64,000 nucleotides of DNA from a bacterium. Lineage in GTDB: Bacteria; Deinococcota; Deinococci; Deinococcales; Deinococcaceae. Positions within the stretch are counted from its first letter, which is position 1. Each line of letters begins with the position of its first letter. The stretch spans positions 1 through 64,000 of the forward strand of contig JAJZIR010000012.1 of assembly GCA_021810505.1 (NCBI GenBank), read 5' to 3'. Positions 54,852 through 62,509 of the stretch are shown here, one piece after another. Both the position numbers and the translations under genes were made by a program. The notes below the pieces were generated by a model, which made no database searches, was not told where the DNA came from, and saw only the letters and a list, made by a program, of their open reading frames with translations.

Positions 54852-55786
54852 GCCTGACGGTCCAGGTCCCCGCCTCCAGCGCCAACCTGGGTCCCGGCTT
54901 CGATGCGCTGGGCCTAGCCCTGCGCCTCTACACCACCGTCACGGTGTGTCCGAGCGAGGTCCTGGAGGTGTGCCCCCTGGGCACCCTGGCCGATTGCACC
55001 CCCAAGGGCGCCGCCAACGCGGTCTACCAGGCCTTCGTGCAGCCCTTCGCCCTGCGGGGGCAACCGGTCCCCACCGTCCGGATGGAGATCGCCAGCGAGA
55101 TCCCGCTGGCCAGGGGGCTGGGCTCGAGTGCCGCGGCGCTGCTGTCGGGCCTGCTGGCGGGCAATGCGCTGCTGAGGGACCCGCTCGGTCAAGGCGAGCT
55201 GTTAGACCTAGCCGCCTGCCAGGAGGGGCACGCCGACAACGTGGCGGCGGCGCTGCTGGGGGGAGTAGTGGTGGCCTGCTTCGGCGGGCGAAACGCCCAG
55301 GTGCTCCGCCTGGACCCGGGGAAGCTGGGCGCCCTGCTGGTGGTCCCCGAAGAGCCCCTGGCGACTTCGGTCGCCAGGGGTGTGCTCCCCGACCAGTACA
55401 GCCGGCACGACACTGTCCACGCGCTCTCGCACGCAGCGCTGCTGGCCGCAGCGCTGGCCACCGGGAAGTTGGAGCTGCTGGGGGTCGCGATGCAGGACCG
55501 CTTGCACCAACCCTACCGAGCCAAGCTGGTCCCTGCGCTGGAGAGCCTGCTGGAGCTGGCCCCCCGGTGGGGCGCCCTGGGAGCGGCGCTCAGCGGGGCC
55601 GGGCCCAGCGTCCTATGCCTCTACGACCGAGACAGGGGGGAACCGCGCGACCTAGAACAGGCCATCTCGGGCTGGATGGCCGCAGTGGGGCTGAGAGCGC
55701 AGCTCCTACGGGTAGCACCCGACCTGCAGGGAGCCCGGGTGATCCGGCCTGGAGCGGGGGCGCAGGCCGGGACCGGAGGGGGCTGA
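54848..55786 (+). CDS. thrB: Homoserine kinase
   Basis: 312 residues. GHMP kinase that makes O-phosphohomoserine for ThrC. N-terminal VPASSANLGPGFDALGLAL and ATP loop PLARGLGSSAAAL (86-98) are diagnostic; HDTVHALSHAALLAAAL and GAALSGAGPSVL are also typical. ATGA overlap with thrC implies coupling. Confidence 0.96.
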   Translation: MSLTVQVPASSANLGPGFDALGLALRLYTTVTVCPSEVLEVCPLGTLADCTPKGAANAVYQAFVQPFALRGQPVPTVRMEIASEIPLARGLGSSAAALLSGLLAGNALLRDPLGQGELLDLAACQEGHADNVAAALLGGVVVACFGGRNAQVLRLDPGKLGALLVVPEEPLATSVARGVLPDQYSRHDTVHALSHAALLAAALATGKLELLGVAMQDRLHQPYRAKLVPALESLLELAPRWGALGAALSGAGPSVLCLYDRDRGEPRDLEQAISGWMAAVGLRAQLLRVAPDLQGARVIRPGAGAQAGTGGG

Positions 55787-55791
55787 GCACG

Positions 55792-55797
55792 TATACT
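55792..55797 (+). promoter_or_regulatory. -10 box of leaderless hemC promoter (TATACT, 7 bases before ATG)
   Basis: TATACT then seven bases and the hemC ATG. It lies in the 18-base gap after thrB, so hemC can be transcribed on its own. Confidence 0.6.
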
Positions 55798-55804
55798 GTC
55801 CGGT

Positions 55805-56725
55805 ATGCGCCAGATCACCATCGGAACCCGCGGGAGCGCGCTGGCATTGGCCCAGACCCGTTGGGTCTTGGCTCGTCTCAAGGAAGAGTGGCCCGAAGCG
55901 GAGTTTCGAGTCCAGACCATCCAGACCAGAGGCGACGCCGATCCCGCCCCCCTGCAGGGAAACCGTGGCTTCTTCACATCTGACCTGGAAAACGCGCTGA
56001 TCCAACAGCGCATCGATATCGCCGTACACAGCCTCAAAGACCTACCCACCGAGCCCAAAGAAGGGCTAGAGCTAGCCGCTGTCACCAAGAGGCTCGATCC
56101 CAGGGACGTCCTAGTCGGCCGGAGCGGGATCAAGCGGATCGCGCAGCTCCCTCAGGGGGCGGTGGTCGGGACTAGCAGCGCGCGCAGGCAGGCCTTCCTG
56201 CGCGCGCTGCGGCCGGACCTGAACTTGCGCGCGCTGCGGGGCAACGTCGATACCCGGCTGAGCGCGGTGGTGGGTGGCGGCTACGACGCAGTGATCCTGG
56301 CCGCTGCCGGCCTGATCCGCCTGGACCTGCGCCAGCGGATCGACGAGTTCATCGATCCGGCCGACCTGCTGCCGGCTCCAGGCCAGGGAGCCTTAGGCCT
56401 GCAGACCCGCTCCGATGACGATCTCGTCATCGAGCTGGCCTATTCGCTCAACGACGGCGAGGCCAGCGACCGCACCGCCGCCGAGCGGGCGCTGCTGTCC
56501 GGGCTGGGAGGCGGCTGCATGGCTCCGGTAGGCGCGCTGGCTACCTTAGCCCCCGAAGGGCAGCTGGTCCTAGAGGGGTGGGTAGCGTCCCTAGATGGTT
56601 CGAAGCTGATCAAGGCGACCACCGAGGGCGAGGCCGACGAAGCCGAGGCGCTGGGCCTGGAGTTGGCCGAAGACCTGTTGGCCCATGGGGCCAAGGCGCT
56701 GCTGGGCGATCTGAGGTCTGCGTGA
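55805..56725 (+). CDS. hemC: Porphobilinogen deaminase (hydroxymethylbilane synthase)
   Basis: 306 residues. Joins four porphobilinogens in haem synthesis. ITIGTRGSALALAQT start, IDIAVHSLKDLPTE, GTSSARRQAFL, LRGNVDTRL and the cofactor Cys238 in LGGGCMAPVGALA. The stop overlaps the thrS GTG start. Confidence 0.97.
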   Translation: MRQITIGTRGSALALAQTRWVLARLKEEWPEAEFRVQTIQTRGDADPAPLQGNRGFFTSDLENALIQQRIDIAVHSLKDLPTEPKEGLELAAVTKRLDPRDVLVGRSGIKRIAQLPQGAVVGTSSARRQAFLRALRPDLNLRALRGNVDTRLSAVVGGGYDAVILAAAGLIRLDLRQRIDEFIDPADLLPAPGQGALGLQTRSDDDLVIELAYSLNDGEASDRTAAERALLSGLGGGCMAPVGALATLAPEGQLVLEGWVASLDGSKLIKATTEGEADEAEALGLELAEDLLAHGAKALLGDLRSA

Positions 56726-58662
56726 GATTGATCGCCGGGGACAGGAGCATCGAGTCCGATCCGGCAGAGCGCGGAGGGGAGCTGCTCAGCAGGCTCTGGC
56801 CCGAACAGGAGTGGGTGGCCCTGCGGGTGAACGGAGAGCTCAGAGATCTGCTCAGCCCGCTCGGAGAGCAGGCGGCGGAGGGGCAGATCGAGCCCCTGAA
56901 AGCGGAGCAGCTCAGCGAATTCCCGGAACTCTTCCGCCACACCCTCTCCCACCTGCTCGCCCAGGCGGTCCGAGCTCACTTCGCCGCCGAGGGTGTGGAA
57001 GAAAAGGAGATCCACATGGGCGTGGGGCCGGCCACCCAGACCGGCTTCTACTACGACTTCGATCTGCCCAGGGCGCTCAGCGAGGACGAGCTCCCAGCCA
57101 TCGAGCAGCGCATGCACGGCTTGGTCAGCCAGGACCTGCCGCTGCGCCGGGCCGAGCTCAGCCGCCAGCAGGCCGAGCAGGCCTTCGCTTACGATCCCTT
57201 CAAGCTGGAAATCTTGTCCGGCCTGCCGGAAGGCGCCCAGGTAAGCACCTACAGCCAGGGTGATTTCACCGACCTGTGCCGGGGGCCGCACCTGCCCAGG
57301 ACCGGCCTGATCCCGCAGTCCTTCCGGCTCACCAGCACCAGCGGAGCCTACTGGCGGGGGGACGAGCGGCGGCCGATGCTGCAGCGCATCTACGGGGTCG
57401 CCTTCGCCACCGAGCCGGAGCTCGAGGCCTATCTGACCCGCCTGGAGGAGGCGAAGCGGCGCGATCACCGCAAGCTGGGCAAGGAGCTGGAGCTGTTCGC
57501 GACCGATCCCATGGTGGGCAAGGGGCTGGTGTTGTGGCTGCCCAAGGGGACTCTGCTCCGCGAAGAGCTCATCTCCTTCCTCCGCGCCGAACAGCGCAAG
57601 CGCGGCTACCAGGAGGTGGTCACCCCCCACATCGGCAACTTGGAGCTGTACAAAACCAGCGGGCACTACCCCTACTACGCCGACTCCCAGTTCGCCCCGA
57701 TCCGAGTTGACGACGAGGAGTACCTGCTCAAGCCGATGAACTGCCCGCACCACATCCGCATTTACGCCCAGCGCCCCAGGTCCTACCGGGAGCTCCCCAT
57801 CCGGATGTCCGAGTTCGGCACGCTCTACCGCTACGAGCTGTCCGGGGAGCTGAACGGCCTGACCAGGGTGCGCGGTTTCACCCAGGACGACGGGCATATC
57901 TTCTGTCGCCAGGACCAGCTCAAGGAGGAGTTCCTGTCCGTCCTCGACCTGACCCTGCTAGTTTTCAGGACGCTCACCCTGCAAGACGTCCGCTTCCGGG
58001 TCGGGACGCGCGACCCGGGCAGCGACAAGTACGTGGGAGGCGATGCCGTCTGGGACCAGTCTGAGCGCCAGATCCTGGAAGCGGTCCAAGAGGTGGGGTT
58101 GGAGTACAGCGTGGCTCAGGGGGACGCCGCCTTCTACGGTCCCAAGTTGGACCTGATCGTGAAGGACGCCATCGGCAGAGATTGGCAGCTGGGGACCATC
58201 CAGGTGGACTACAACCTCCCCGAGCGCTTCAACCTGCACTACGTCGGGCAGGACGGTGGCCTGCACCGACCGGTGATGGTGCACCGCGCCCCCTTCGGGT
58301 CGCTGGAGCGGATGATCGGGATCCTGATCGAGCACTTCGCCGGCGATTTCCCGCTCTGGTTGGCCCCCGAGCAGGTCCGGATCATCCCCATCACCGACCG
58401 GCACTTAGGCTACGCCGAGGAGGTCGCCCGGCTGCTGCAGGAGAGCGGCTTCCGGGCGGGCAGCGACGCCGGGAGCGAGCGGATGAGCGCCAAGGTCCGT
58501 TCCGCTGAGCTGGCCAAGGTGGCGGTTACCTTGGTAGTAGGCGACCGCGAGGAAGCCGAGCGGACCGTGTCGCTGCGCGGGGAGGGGGGGAAGTCCAGAC
58601 CTCTCTCCCTCCCCGACCTGCTCGCCGAGCTGAGCGAGCGGCGCGGCCGCCGCAGCGCCTGA
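56722..58662 (+). CDS. thrS: Threonyl-tRNA synthetase
   Basis: 646 residues from the GTG at 56722 (GTGA overlap with hemC). N-terminal TGS domain (about 1-60), editing-type second domain with HTLSHLLAQAVRAHF, and class II core with zinc-site KPMNCPHHIRIYAQ, motif 2 LYRYELSGELNGLTRVRGFTQDDGH, then the anticodon-binding domain ending around 640. The longer frame from 56578 lies in hemC. Grouped with thrC and thrB. Confidence 0.96.
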   Translation: MRLIAGDRSIESDPAERGGELLSRLWPEQEWVALRVNGELRDLLSPLGEQAAEGQIEPLKAEQLSEFPELFRHTLSHLLAQAVRAHFAAEGVEEKEIHMGVGPATQTGFYYDFDLPRALSEDELPAIEQRMHGLVSQDLPLRRAELSRQQAEQAFAYDPFKLEILSGLPEGAQVSTYSQGDFTDLCRGPHLPRTGLIPQSFRLTSTSGAYWRGDERRPMLQRIYGVAFATEPELEAYLTRLEEAKRRDHRKLGKELELFATDPMVGKGLVLWLPKGTLLREELISFLRAEQRKRGYQEVVTPHIGNLELYKTSGHYPYYADSQFAPIRVDDEEYLLKPMNCPHHIRIYAQRPRSYRELPIRMSEFGTLYRYELSGELNGLTRVRGFTQDDGHIFCRQDQLKEEFLSVLDLTLLVFRTLTLQDVRFRVGTRDPGSDKYVGGDAVWDQSERQILEAVQEVGLEYSVAQGDAAFYGPKLDLIVKDAIGRDWQLGTIQVDYNLPERFNLHYVGQDGGLHRPVMVHRAPFGSLERMIGILIEHFAGDFPLWLAPEQVRIIPITDRHLGYAEEVARLLQESGFRAGSDAGSERMSAKVRSAELAKVAVTLVVGDREEAERTVSLRGEGGKSRPLSLPDLLAELSERRGRRSA

Positions 58663-60081
58663 TCAGGCGTCGACCGGCTCCGGATCGATGTAGACCTGAT
58701 CCAGCTCCGGGACCTCGCGGCGCAGCGCCCGCTCCAACGCCGTCATCTCTTCGTGGACCCGCTGCAACGGATCTGCGGCCTTGAAGCGCAGGTAGACGTG
58801 CACCACCGCACCCTCGGAGGTGAGGGCGGCGTCCACCCGAACCAGCCGGCCGGCCGGGACCAAGCCCTCTAGGACCCTGCGGACCTGGTTGACGGTCTCC
58901 GGGTGGCGGACCGCCGGGCGAGCCGCCTCGGTCCTGGGCTCCAAATGCACGCCGATCCGGACTACCCCGGGCAGGACGCCCCTGAGCTCCCGCTCGAAAG
59001 CCTCGGACTGGGCGTGGGCAGCCTGGAGGCTCAGCTCGGGCGGGAGCTCCAAGTCCACGTCGACCTCTAGACCTTGCTGCAGCAACAGGACATCGACGTG
59101 GTGGACCTCCAGGGCTTGGCGGTGGGCCGCAGCCAGCACCGCCTGGCGGTGCAACTCCAATTCCGAGCGGCCGGGGTGGGCCGCCACGACCACGTCAGCC
59201 CCGGGGTAGGCCTTGACGATGGCCTGCTCGACCGCCCGCACCACCGACTGGGCTCCTTCCAAGCTGACCGCGCGCTCCACTTCCAGGCTGACATCGACGT
59301 AGGGCACCTCCCCGATCAAGCGGGCCCTCAGCCGCACCGAGCCAGGAAGCACTCCGGGGACCTGGTCGACCGCCTGGGCCAGCTGGCGAGTCAGCTCGCT
59401 CGGCACCCGGTCCATCAGCGAAGCGGTGGTGCGCCAAGCCAGCCGCAAGGCCGACCAGAAGGCCTGCAGGGCTACCACCACAGCGGCCAAGGGATCGAGC
59501 CGTCCCAGCAGCCAGCTAGGTATCCTTAGAGCCGGACCCAGGGCGATCAGGGCCAAGGCGGCGATGACCAGCAGCGCCGAGAACAGGTCGCTGGTGAAGT
59601 TGACCGCGTCCGCGGCCAGGGCGGCGCTGTGGTAGTTCCTGGCCGCCCGGCGCAGCCGGGTGGACCGGCCCAGGTCCACGGCGATGCCGAGCCCCAGGAC
59701 TAGAAAAGGCCAGGCGGAGAGCCTGGGGATTTCGGGTTGGTCGAGCAGTCCGACCACCGCGCTGCGCAGGATCAGCGTCGCGGTCACCGCCAGCAGGATC
59801 ACCTCGGCCAGGGCTCCCAGCTGCTCGGCGCGGCCGTGCCCGTAAGGGTGGTCAGCGTCAGGGGGCTGGCCGGAGATCCCCACCACCCACCAGGTGATCA
59901 GGGCGGCCACCAGGTCCAGCAGCGAGTGCAGGGCGTCGGAAAGGATGGCCAGGGAGCCGCTGAGCAACCCGACCACCAGCTTGGCAGCGGTCAGCAGCAA
60001 GCTGGCCAGGGCGCTGCCGGCGGCGACCCGCCGCTTGGCCGCGCTCTGGCGATCGGACTCCCCAGCAGCCGGACTGCTCAA
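58663..60081 (-). CDS. CDF (cation diffusion facilitator) metal exporter with extended C terminus
   Basis: 472 residues. Six-helix CDF core (about 18-225) with LAILSDALHSLLDL in helix 2 and ALAADAVNFTSDLFS in helix 5, which hold the metal ligands, and HPYGHGRAEQLG between them. The C-terminal part is long: the usual ferredoxin-like dimer domain is followed by two further domains of the same type (HHVDVLLLQQGLEVDVDLELP and VRVDAALTSEGAVVHVYLRF), three in all. TTG 60081 is picked for AGGTG upstream and for removing the frame inside the proline dehydrogenase gene. Metal is probably Zn, Fe or Mn. Confidence 0.88.
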   Translation of the reverse strand: MSSPAAGESDRQSAAKRRVAAGSALASLLLTAAKLVVGLLSGSLAILSDALHSLLDLVAALITWWVVGISGQPPDADHPYGHGRAEQLGALAEVILLAVTATLILRSAVVGLLDQPEIPRLSAWPFLVLGLGIAVDLGRSTRLRRAARNYHSAALAADAVNFTSDLFSALLVIAALALIALGPALRIPSWLLGRLDPLAAVVVALQAFWSALRLAWRTTASLMDRVPSELTRQLAQAVDQVPGVLPGSVRLRARLIGEVPYVDVSLEVERAVSLEGAQSVVRAVEQAIVKAYPGADVVVAAHPGRSELELHRQAVLAAAHRQALEVHHVDVLLLQQGLEVDVDLELPPELSLQAAHAQSEAFERELRGVLPGVVRIGVHLEPRTEAARPAVRHPETVNQVRRVLEGLVPAGRLVRVDAALTSEGAVVHVYLRFKAADPLQRVHEEMTALERALRREVPELDQVYIDPEPVDA

Positions 60082-60125
60082 GGCAGCACCTGGTCCCAGC
60101 CGACGAGGCAGCGCGCAGCCAAAGC

Positions 60126-61064
60126 TCAGCTCTGGAAGAGGCCGCGCAGGACGAAGGCGACATTGGCCGGCCGCTCGGCGATGCGCCGGCTGAAGTAGGC
60201 GTACCAATCGGGGCCGAAGGGAATATAGGCGCGCACCCGCTGCCCCTGGGCAGCCAGCTGGCGCTGCAGGTCGCTGCGCACGCCGTACAGCATCTGGAAC
60301 TCCAAGAGCTCCCTGGGCACCGCGTTGCGCTGGGCGTAGTCGAGCACGCTCCTGAGGATCCTAGGGTCGTGGGTAGCCACGGCCACCGGCAGGCCGGCGG
60401 CCAGCTGGCGGTAAACCATGCGCAGGTAAGCTGCGTCCACCTTCCACTTTTCGGGGTAGGCCACCTCGGGGCTCTCCGAGTAGGCACCCTTGACGATCCG
60501 CAAGGTGGGGTGCAGGGGGAGCAGAGCGCGCTGGTCGTCCTCGCTGCGGCGCAGATAAGACTGCAGCACTAGGCCCACCTGCTCGCCGAACTCGGCGTGG
60601 AGCTGGCGGAACTGCTCCAGGGTGCGCTCCACCCTGGGGCAATCCTCCATATCGATGCAGACGAAGGCGCTGGTCTCGCGGGCCTTCTGCAGGATGCGCC
60701 GGGCATTGGAGAGCGCCAGCGGCTCCCCCCCAGGGCCAGGGAGGTCTTGGCCGATCTGCGAGAGCTTGATGGAGACGTAGCCGGAAAGCGAAGCCTCAGC
60801 CAAGGCCGGGAAGATCTCCAAGATGCGCTCGGTGAAAGCCTGGGCGGCGGTCGCGTCGGCGACCATCTCGCCCAGCAAGTCCAGGATGCCGAGAATTCCG
60901 TCGGCCTCCAGCCGGCGCACCGCAGCGATGGCCTCGGGAAGCGTCTCTCCAGCCACGAAGCGCTTCGCTAGTCCCCAACCCCTAGTCCGCAGCAGGCGCT
61001 CGACTTGCGGCCGTCCCGCCACGCCTAGGACTGCACCCCGGTACCACCGGTCCACATTGAGCAT
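60126..61064 (-). CDS. Proline dehydrogenase, monofunctional
   Basis: 312 residues from ATG 61064; GTG 61082 is also possible and has its own AGGAGG site. FAD enzyme that oxidises proline to pyrroline-5-carboxylate. Features as in Thermus PRODH: VERLLRTRGWGLAKRFVAGET, SIKLSQIG, CIDMEDCPRVERTL, IVKGAYSESPEVAYPEKW, VAVATHDPRIL, EFQMLYGVR and the tail YIPFGPDWYAYFSRRIAERP. No P5C dehydrogenase domain or gene is adjacent. The CDF gene follows after 44 bases. Confidence 0.94.
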   Translation of the reverse strand: MLNVDRWYRGAVLGVAGRPQVERLLRTRGWGLAKRFVAGETLPEAIAAVRRLEADGILGILDLLGEMVADATAAQAFTERILEIFPALAEASLSGYVSIKLSQIGQDLPGPGGEPLALSNARRILQKARETSAFVCIDMEDCPRVERTLEQFRQLHAEFGEQVGLVLQSYLRRSEDDQRALLPLHPTLRIVKGAYSESPEVAYPEKWKVDAAYLRMVYRQLAAGLPVAVATHDPRILRSVLDYAQRNAVPRELLEFQMLYGVRSDLQRQLAAQGQRVRAYIPFGPDWYAYFSRRIAERPANVAFVLRGLFQS

Positions 61065-61186
61065 CACAACCTCCGAGGCCACCCGGCCCTCCTAAGGCCG
61101 GCGAGGAGCAGAGCTCCCAAGTTACCTGAGAGCCAGTTCCCGCCATCATACGGGAAAAGTGGGCTGCCGCCCCGGTGCAAACGACG

Positions 61187-61210
61187 AGCCCCCTGGAATT
61201 TCCAGGGGGC
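61187..61210 (-). promoter_or_regulatory. Strong hairpin in the proline dehydrogenase leader
   Basis: Ten-base arms GCCCCCTGGA/TCCAGGGGGC with a 3-base loop. On the minus strand TCGTCGTTTG follows. It may be a terminator or attenuator 100 to 130 bases before the gene. Confidence 0.55.
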
Positions 61211-61317
61211 CGGTACCCGAATTGGCATCAGGGTACAGCGTCACCTAACCCTTCCGGGCACCTCCACCAACCATTCTATGTAACAGTCGGATCACCCCCT
61301 TTCCGTGGTAGTTGAAA

Positions 61318-61343
61318 TTTACGGCAGCGCGGGGATCCGTAAA
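61318..61343. promoter_or_regulatory. Dyad operator candidate (TTTACGG-N12-CCGTAAA)
   Basis: Seven-base perfect inverted arms with a 12-base spacer (19-base centre distance, about two helical turns) in the shared upstream region, a good layout for a dimeric regulator. Confidence 0.5.
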
Positions 61344-61397
61344 GTAATCTAAGCTACACTAACCCGCCGAGCCGGCCGCGCTGCTAGGATGGCGCGG

Positions 61398-61463
61398 ATG
61401 CGCCCGCCCTCTACCCGCCCCAGATCCCCTCGGCCAAACCGCCCAAAAATCGCATGGACCTGA
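61398..61463 (+). CDS. Possible leaderless leader peptide, Pro/Arg-rich (uORF)
   Basis: ATG at 61398 with TAGGAT seven bases upstream opens a 21-codon frame (MRPPSTRPRSPRPNRPKIAWT) whose stop TGA overlaps the start region of the DUF554 gene by ten bases. The product is rich in Pro and Arg. The DUF554 gene itself has no ribosome site, so it may be translated by coupling. Short frames like this can arise by chance. Confidence 0.35.
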   Translation: MRPPSTRPRSPRPNRPKIAWT

Positions 61464-62200
61464 TCGCCAGAGTCTCCGGGACGCTGGTCAACATGGGGAG
61501 CGTGCTGCTGGGGACTGGCCTGGGGCTAGCCCTGGGGGGTCAGCTCTCAGCCCAGCTGCAGCGCGTGTTGATGCAGGTCCTGGGCCTAGTCGTCCTCTAC
61601 ATCGGGGCCGGTATGGCGCAGAGCCTCTCCGACCTGCCTACCCGGCTGCTCCCGGGGGTGTTGATCGCCCTGATCGGGCTGGCCGCGGGCGGGCTGCTGG
61701 GCGAGGCGCTGCGCCTAGAAGAGGGCCTCGACGGCCTGGGGAACTGGCTCAAGAGGCGGCTGCGCGGGAGCGGGCAGTTCTCCGAGGGCTTCATCACCGC
61801 CAGCTTGCTGTTCTGCGTGGGGCCGTTGACCCTGATCGGCGCGCTGCAGAATGGCCTCGACGGGGCGAGCCAGACCCTGGTGCTCAAGTCGGTGCTAGAC
61901 GGCATCTCCTCGGTGGCGCTCAGCGGAGTTTACGGGATAGGGGTGGGCTTCTCGGCGCTGGTGATCCTGGTCTTGGAGGGGGGAATCAGCCTGGCCGCTG
62001 CCGGCTTCGCGCGGGGACTCCCCCACCCCCATCACAACCTGATCGTCCTGGCTATCACCGGTTGCGGGGGCCTGATGGTCGTGGCCATCGGGATCAATCT
62101 GCTGCTAGCCGGCTTGGAAATGACCAAGAAGCTGCGGGTGACCTCTCTGCTACCGGCTCTCATCTTGGTCCCCCTGCTGGCCGAGCTGCTGCGGCGCTGA
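61454..62200 (+). CDS. DUF554 (YqgA/YdfK-type) membrane protein
   Basis: 248 residues, about seven hydrophobic helices. Family features: GTLVNMGSVLLGTGLGLALG at the start, VLYIGAGMAQSL, and FCVGPLTLIGALQNGL followed by LKSVLDGISSVALS, the conserved centre of DUF554. Proposed transporter of unknown substrate. No ribosome site before the ATG; a small upstream frame overlaps it. Confidence 0.88.
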   Translation: MDLIARVSGTLVNMGSVLLGTGLGLALGGQLSAQLQRVLMQVLGLVVLYIGAGMAQSLSDLPTRLLPGVLIALIGLAAGGLLGEALRLEEGLDGLGNWLKRRLRGSGQFSEGFITASLLFCVGPLTLIGALQNGLDGASQTLVLKSVLDGISSVALSGVYGIGVGFSALVILVLEGGISLAAAGFARGLPHPHHNLIVLAITGCGGLMVVAIGINLLLAGLEMTKKLRVTSLLPALILVPLLAELLRR

Positions 62201-62209
62201 AGGCGGCTT

Positions 62210-62215
62210 TATACT
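62210..62215 (+). promoter_or_regulatory. -10 box of leaderless gatC promoter (TATACT, 6 bases before GTG)
   Basis: TATACT-N6-GTG, in the gap after the DUF554 gene. No ribosome site between box and start. Confidence 0.65.
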
Positions 62216-62221
62216 AGCGGG

Positions 62222-62506
62222 GTGATCGACGAGGCCGAGTTGGACCACCTGATGGAGCTGGCCAAGCTGAAGCTCTCCGCGGCGGAGCAAGAGCAGATCC
62301 GAGGTGATCTGAACGCGATCCTGGGTTATTTTTCAGCGCTGGAGCAGCTGGACACCGAGGGAGTCCCTGAATTGGCACGCCCGGTCGAGCTGGAGAACGT
62401 CCTGCGCGAAGACCAGCCCGGCCCCATGTTCAGCCAGGAGGAGGCCTTGGGGCTGGCAGCCGCGCGGGAGCAGGGCTTCTTCAAGGTCCCCCGAGTGGTC
62501 GAGTAG
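62222..62506 (+). CDS. gatC: Asp-tRNA(Asn)/Glu-tRNA(Gln) amidotransferase subunit C
   Basis: 94 residues. LAKLKLSAAEQEQIRGDLNAILGYFSALEQLDTEGV and the LREDQPGPMFSQEEAL stretch are GatC signatures. Stabilises the GatA-GatB complex that makes Asn- or Gln-tRNA from misacylated tRNA. gatA and gatB are elsewhere. Leaderless GTG start; serS follows after three bases. Confidence 0.94.
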   Translation: MIDEAELDHLMELAKLKLSAAEQEQIRGDLNAILGYFSALEQLDTEGVPELARPVELENVLREDQPGPMFSQEEALGLAAAREQGFFKVPRVVE

Positions 62507-62509
62507 TCC

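Larger units (their letters stand above)
61065..61397. other. Intergenic region between divergent proline dehydrogenase and DUF554 genes
   Basis: No protein gene seen in this 330-base stretch, but several structures: a strong hairpin at 61187-61210, a GTACCC/GGGTAC inverted repeat at about 61212-61236 and a TTTACGG/CCGTAAA dyad at 61318-61343. The minus strand could carry a structured leader for proline dehydrogenase. I could not match it to a known riboswitch. Confidence 0.5.

Noticed and set aside
61083-61310. SRP RNA or glycine riboswitch on the minus strand
   Set aside because: A CCCGGAAGGG tetraloop and a CTCTCAGGTAAC stretch looked suggestive, but the SRP symmetric-loop bases and the glycine-aptamer core are absent.
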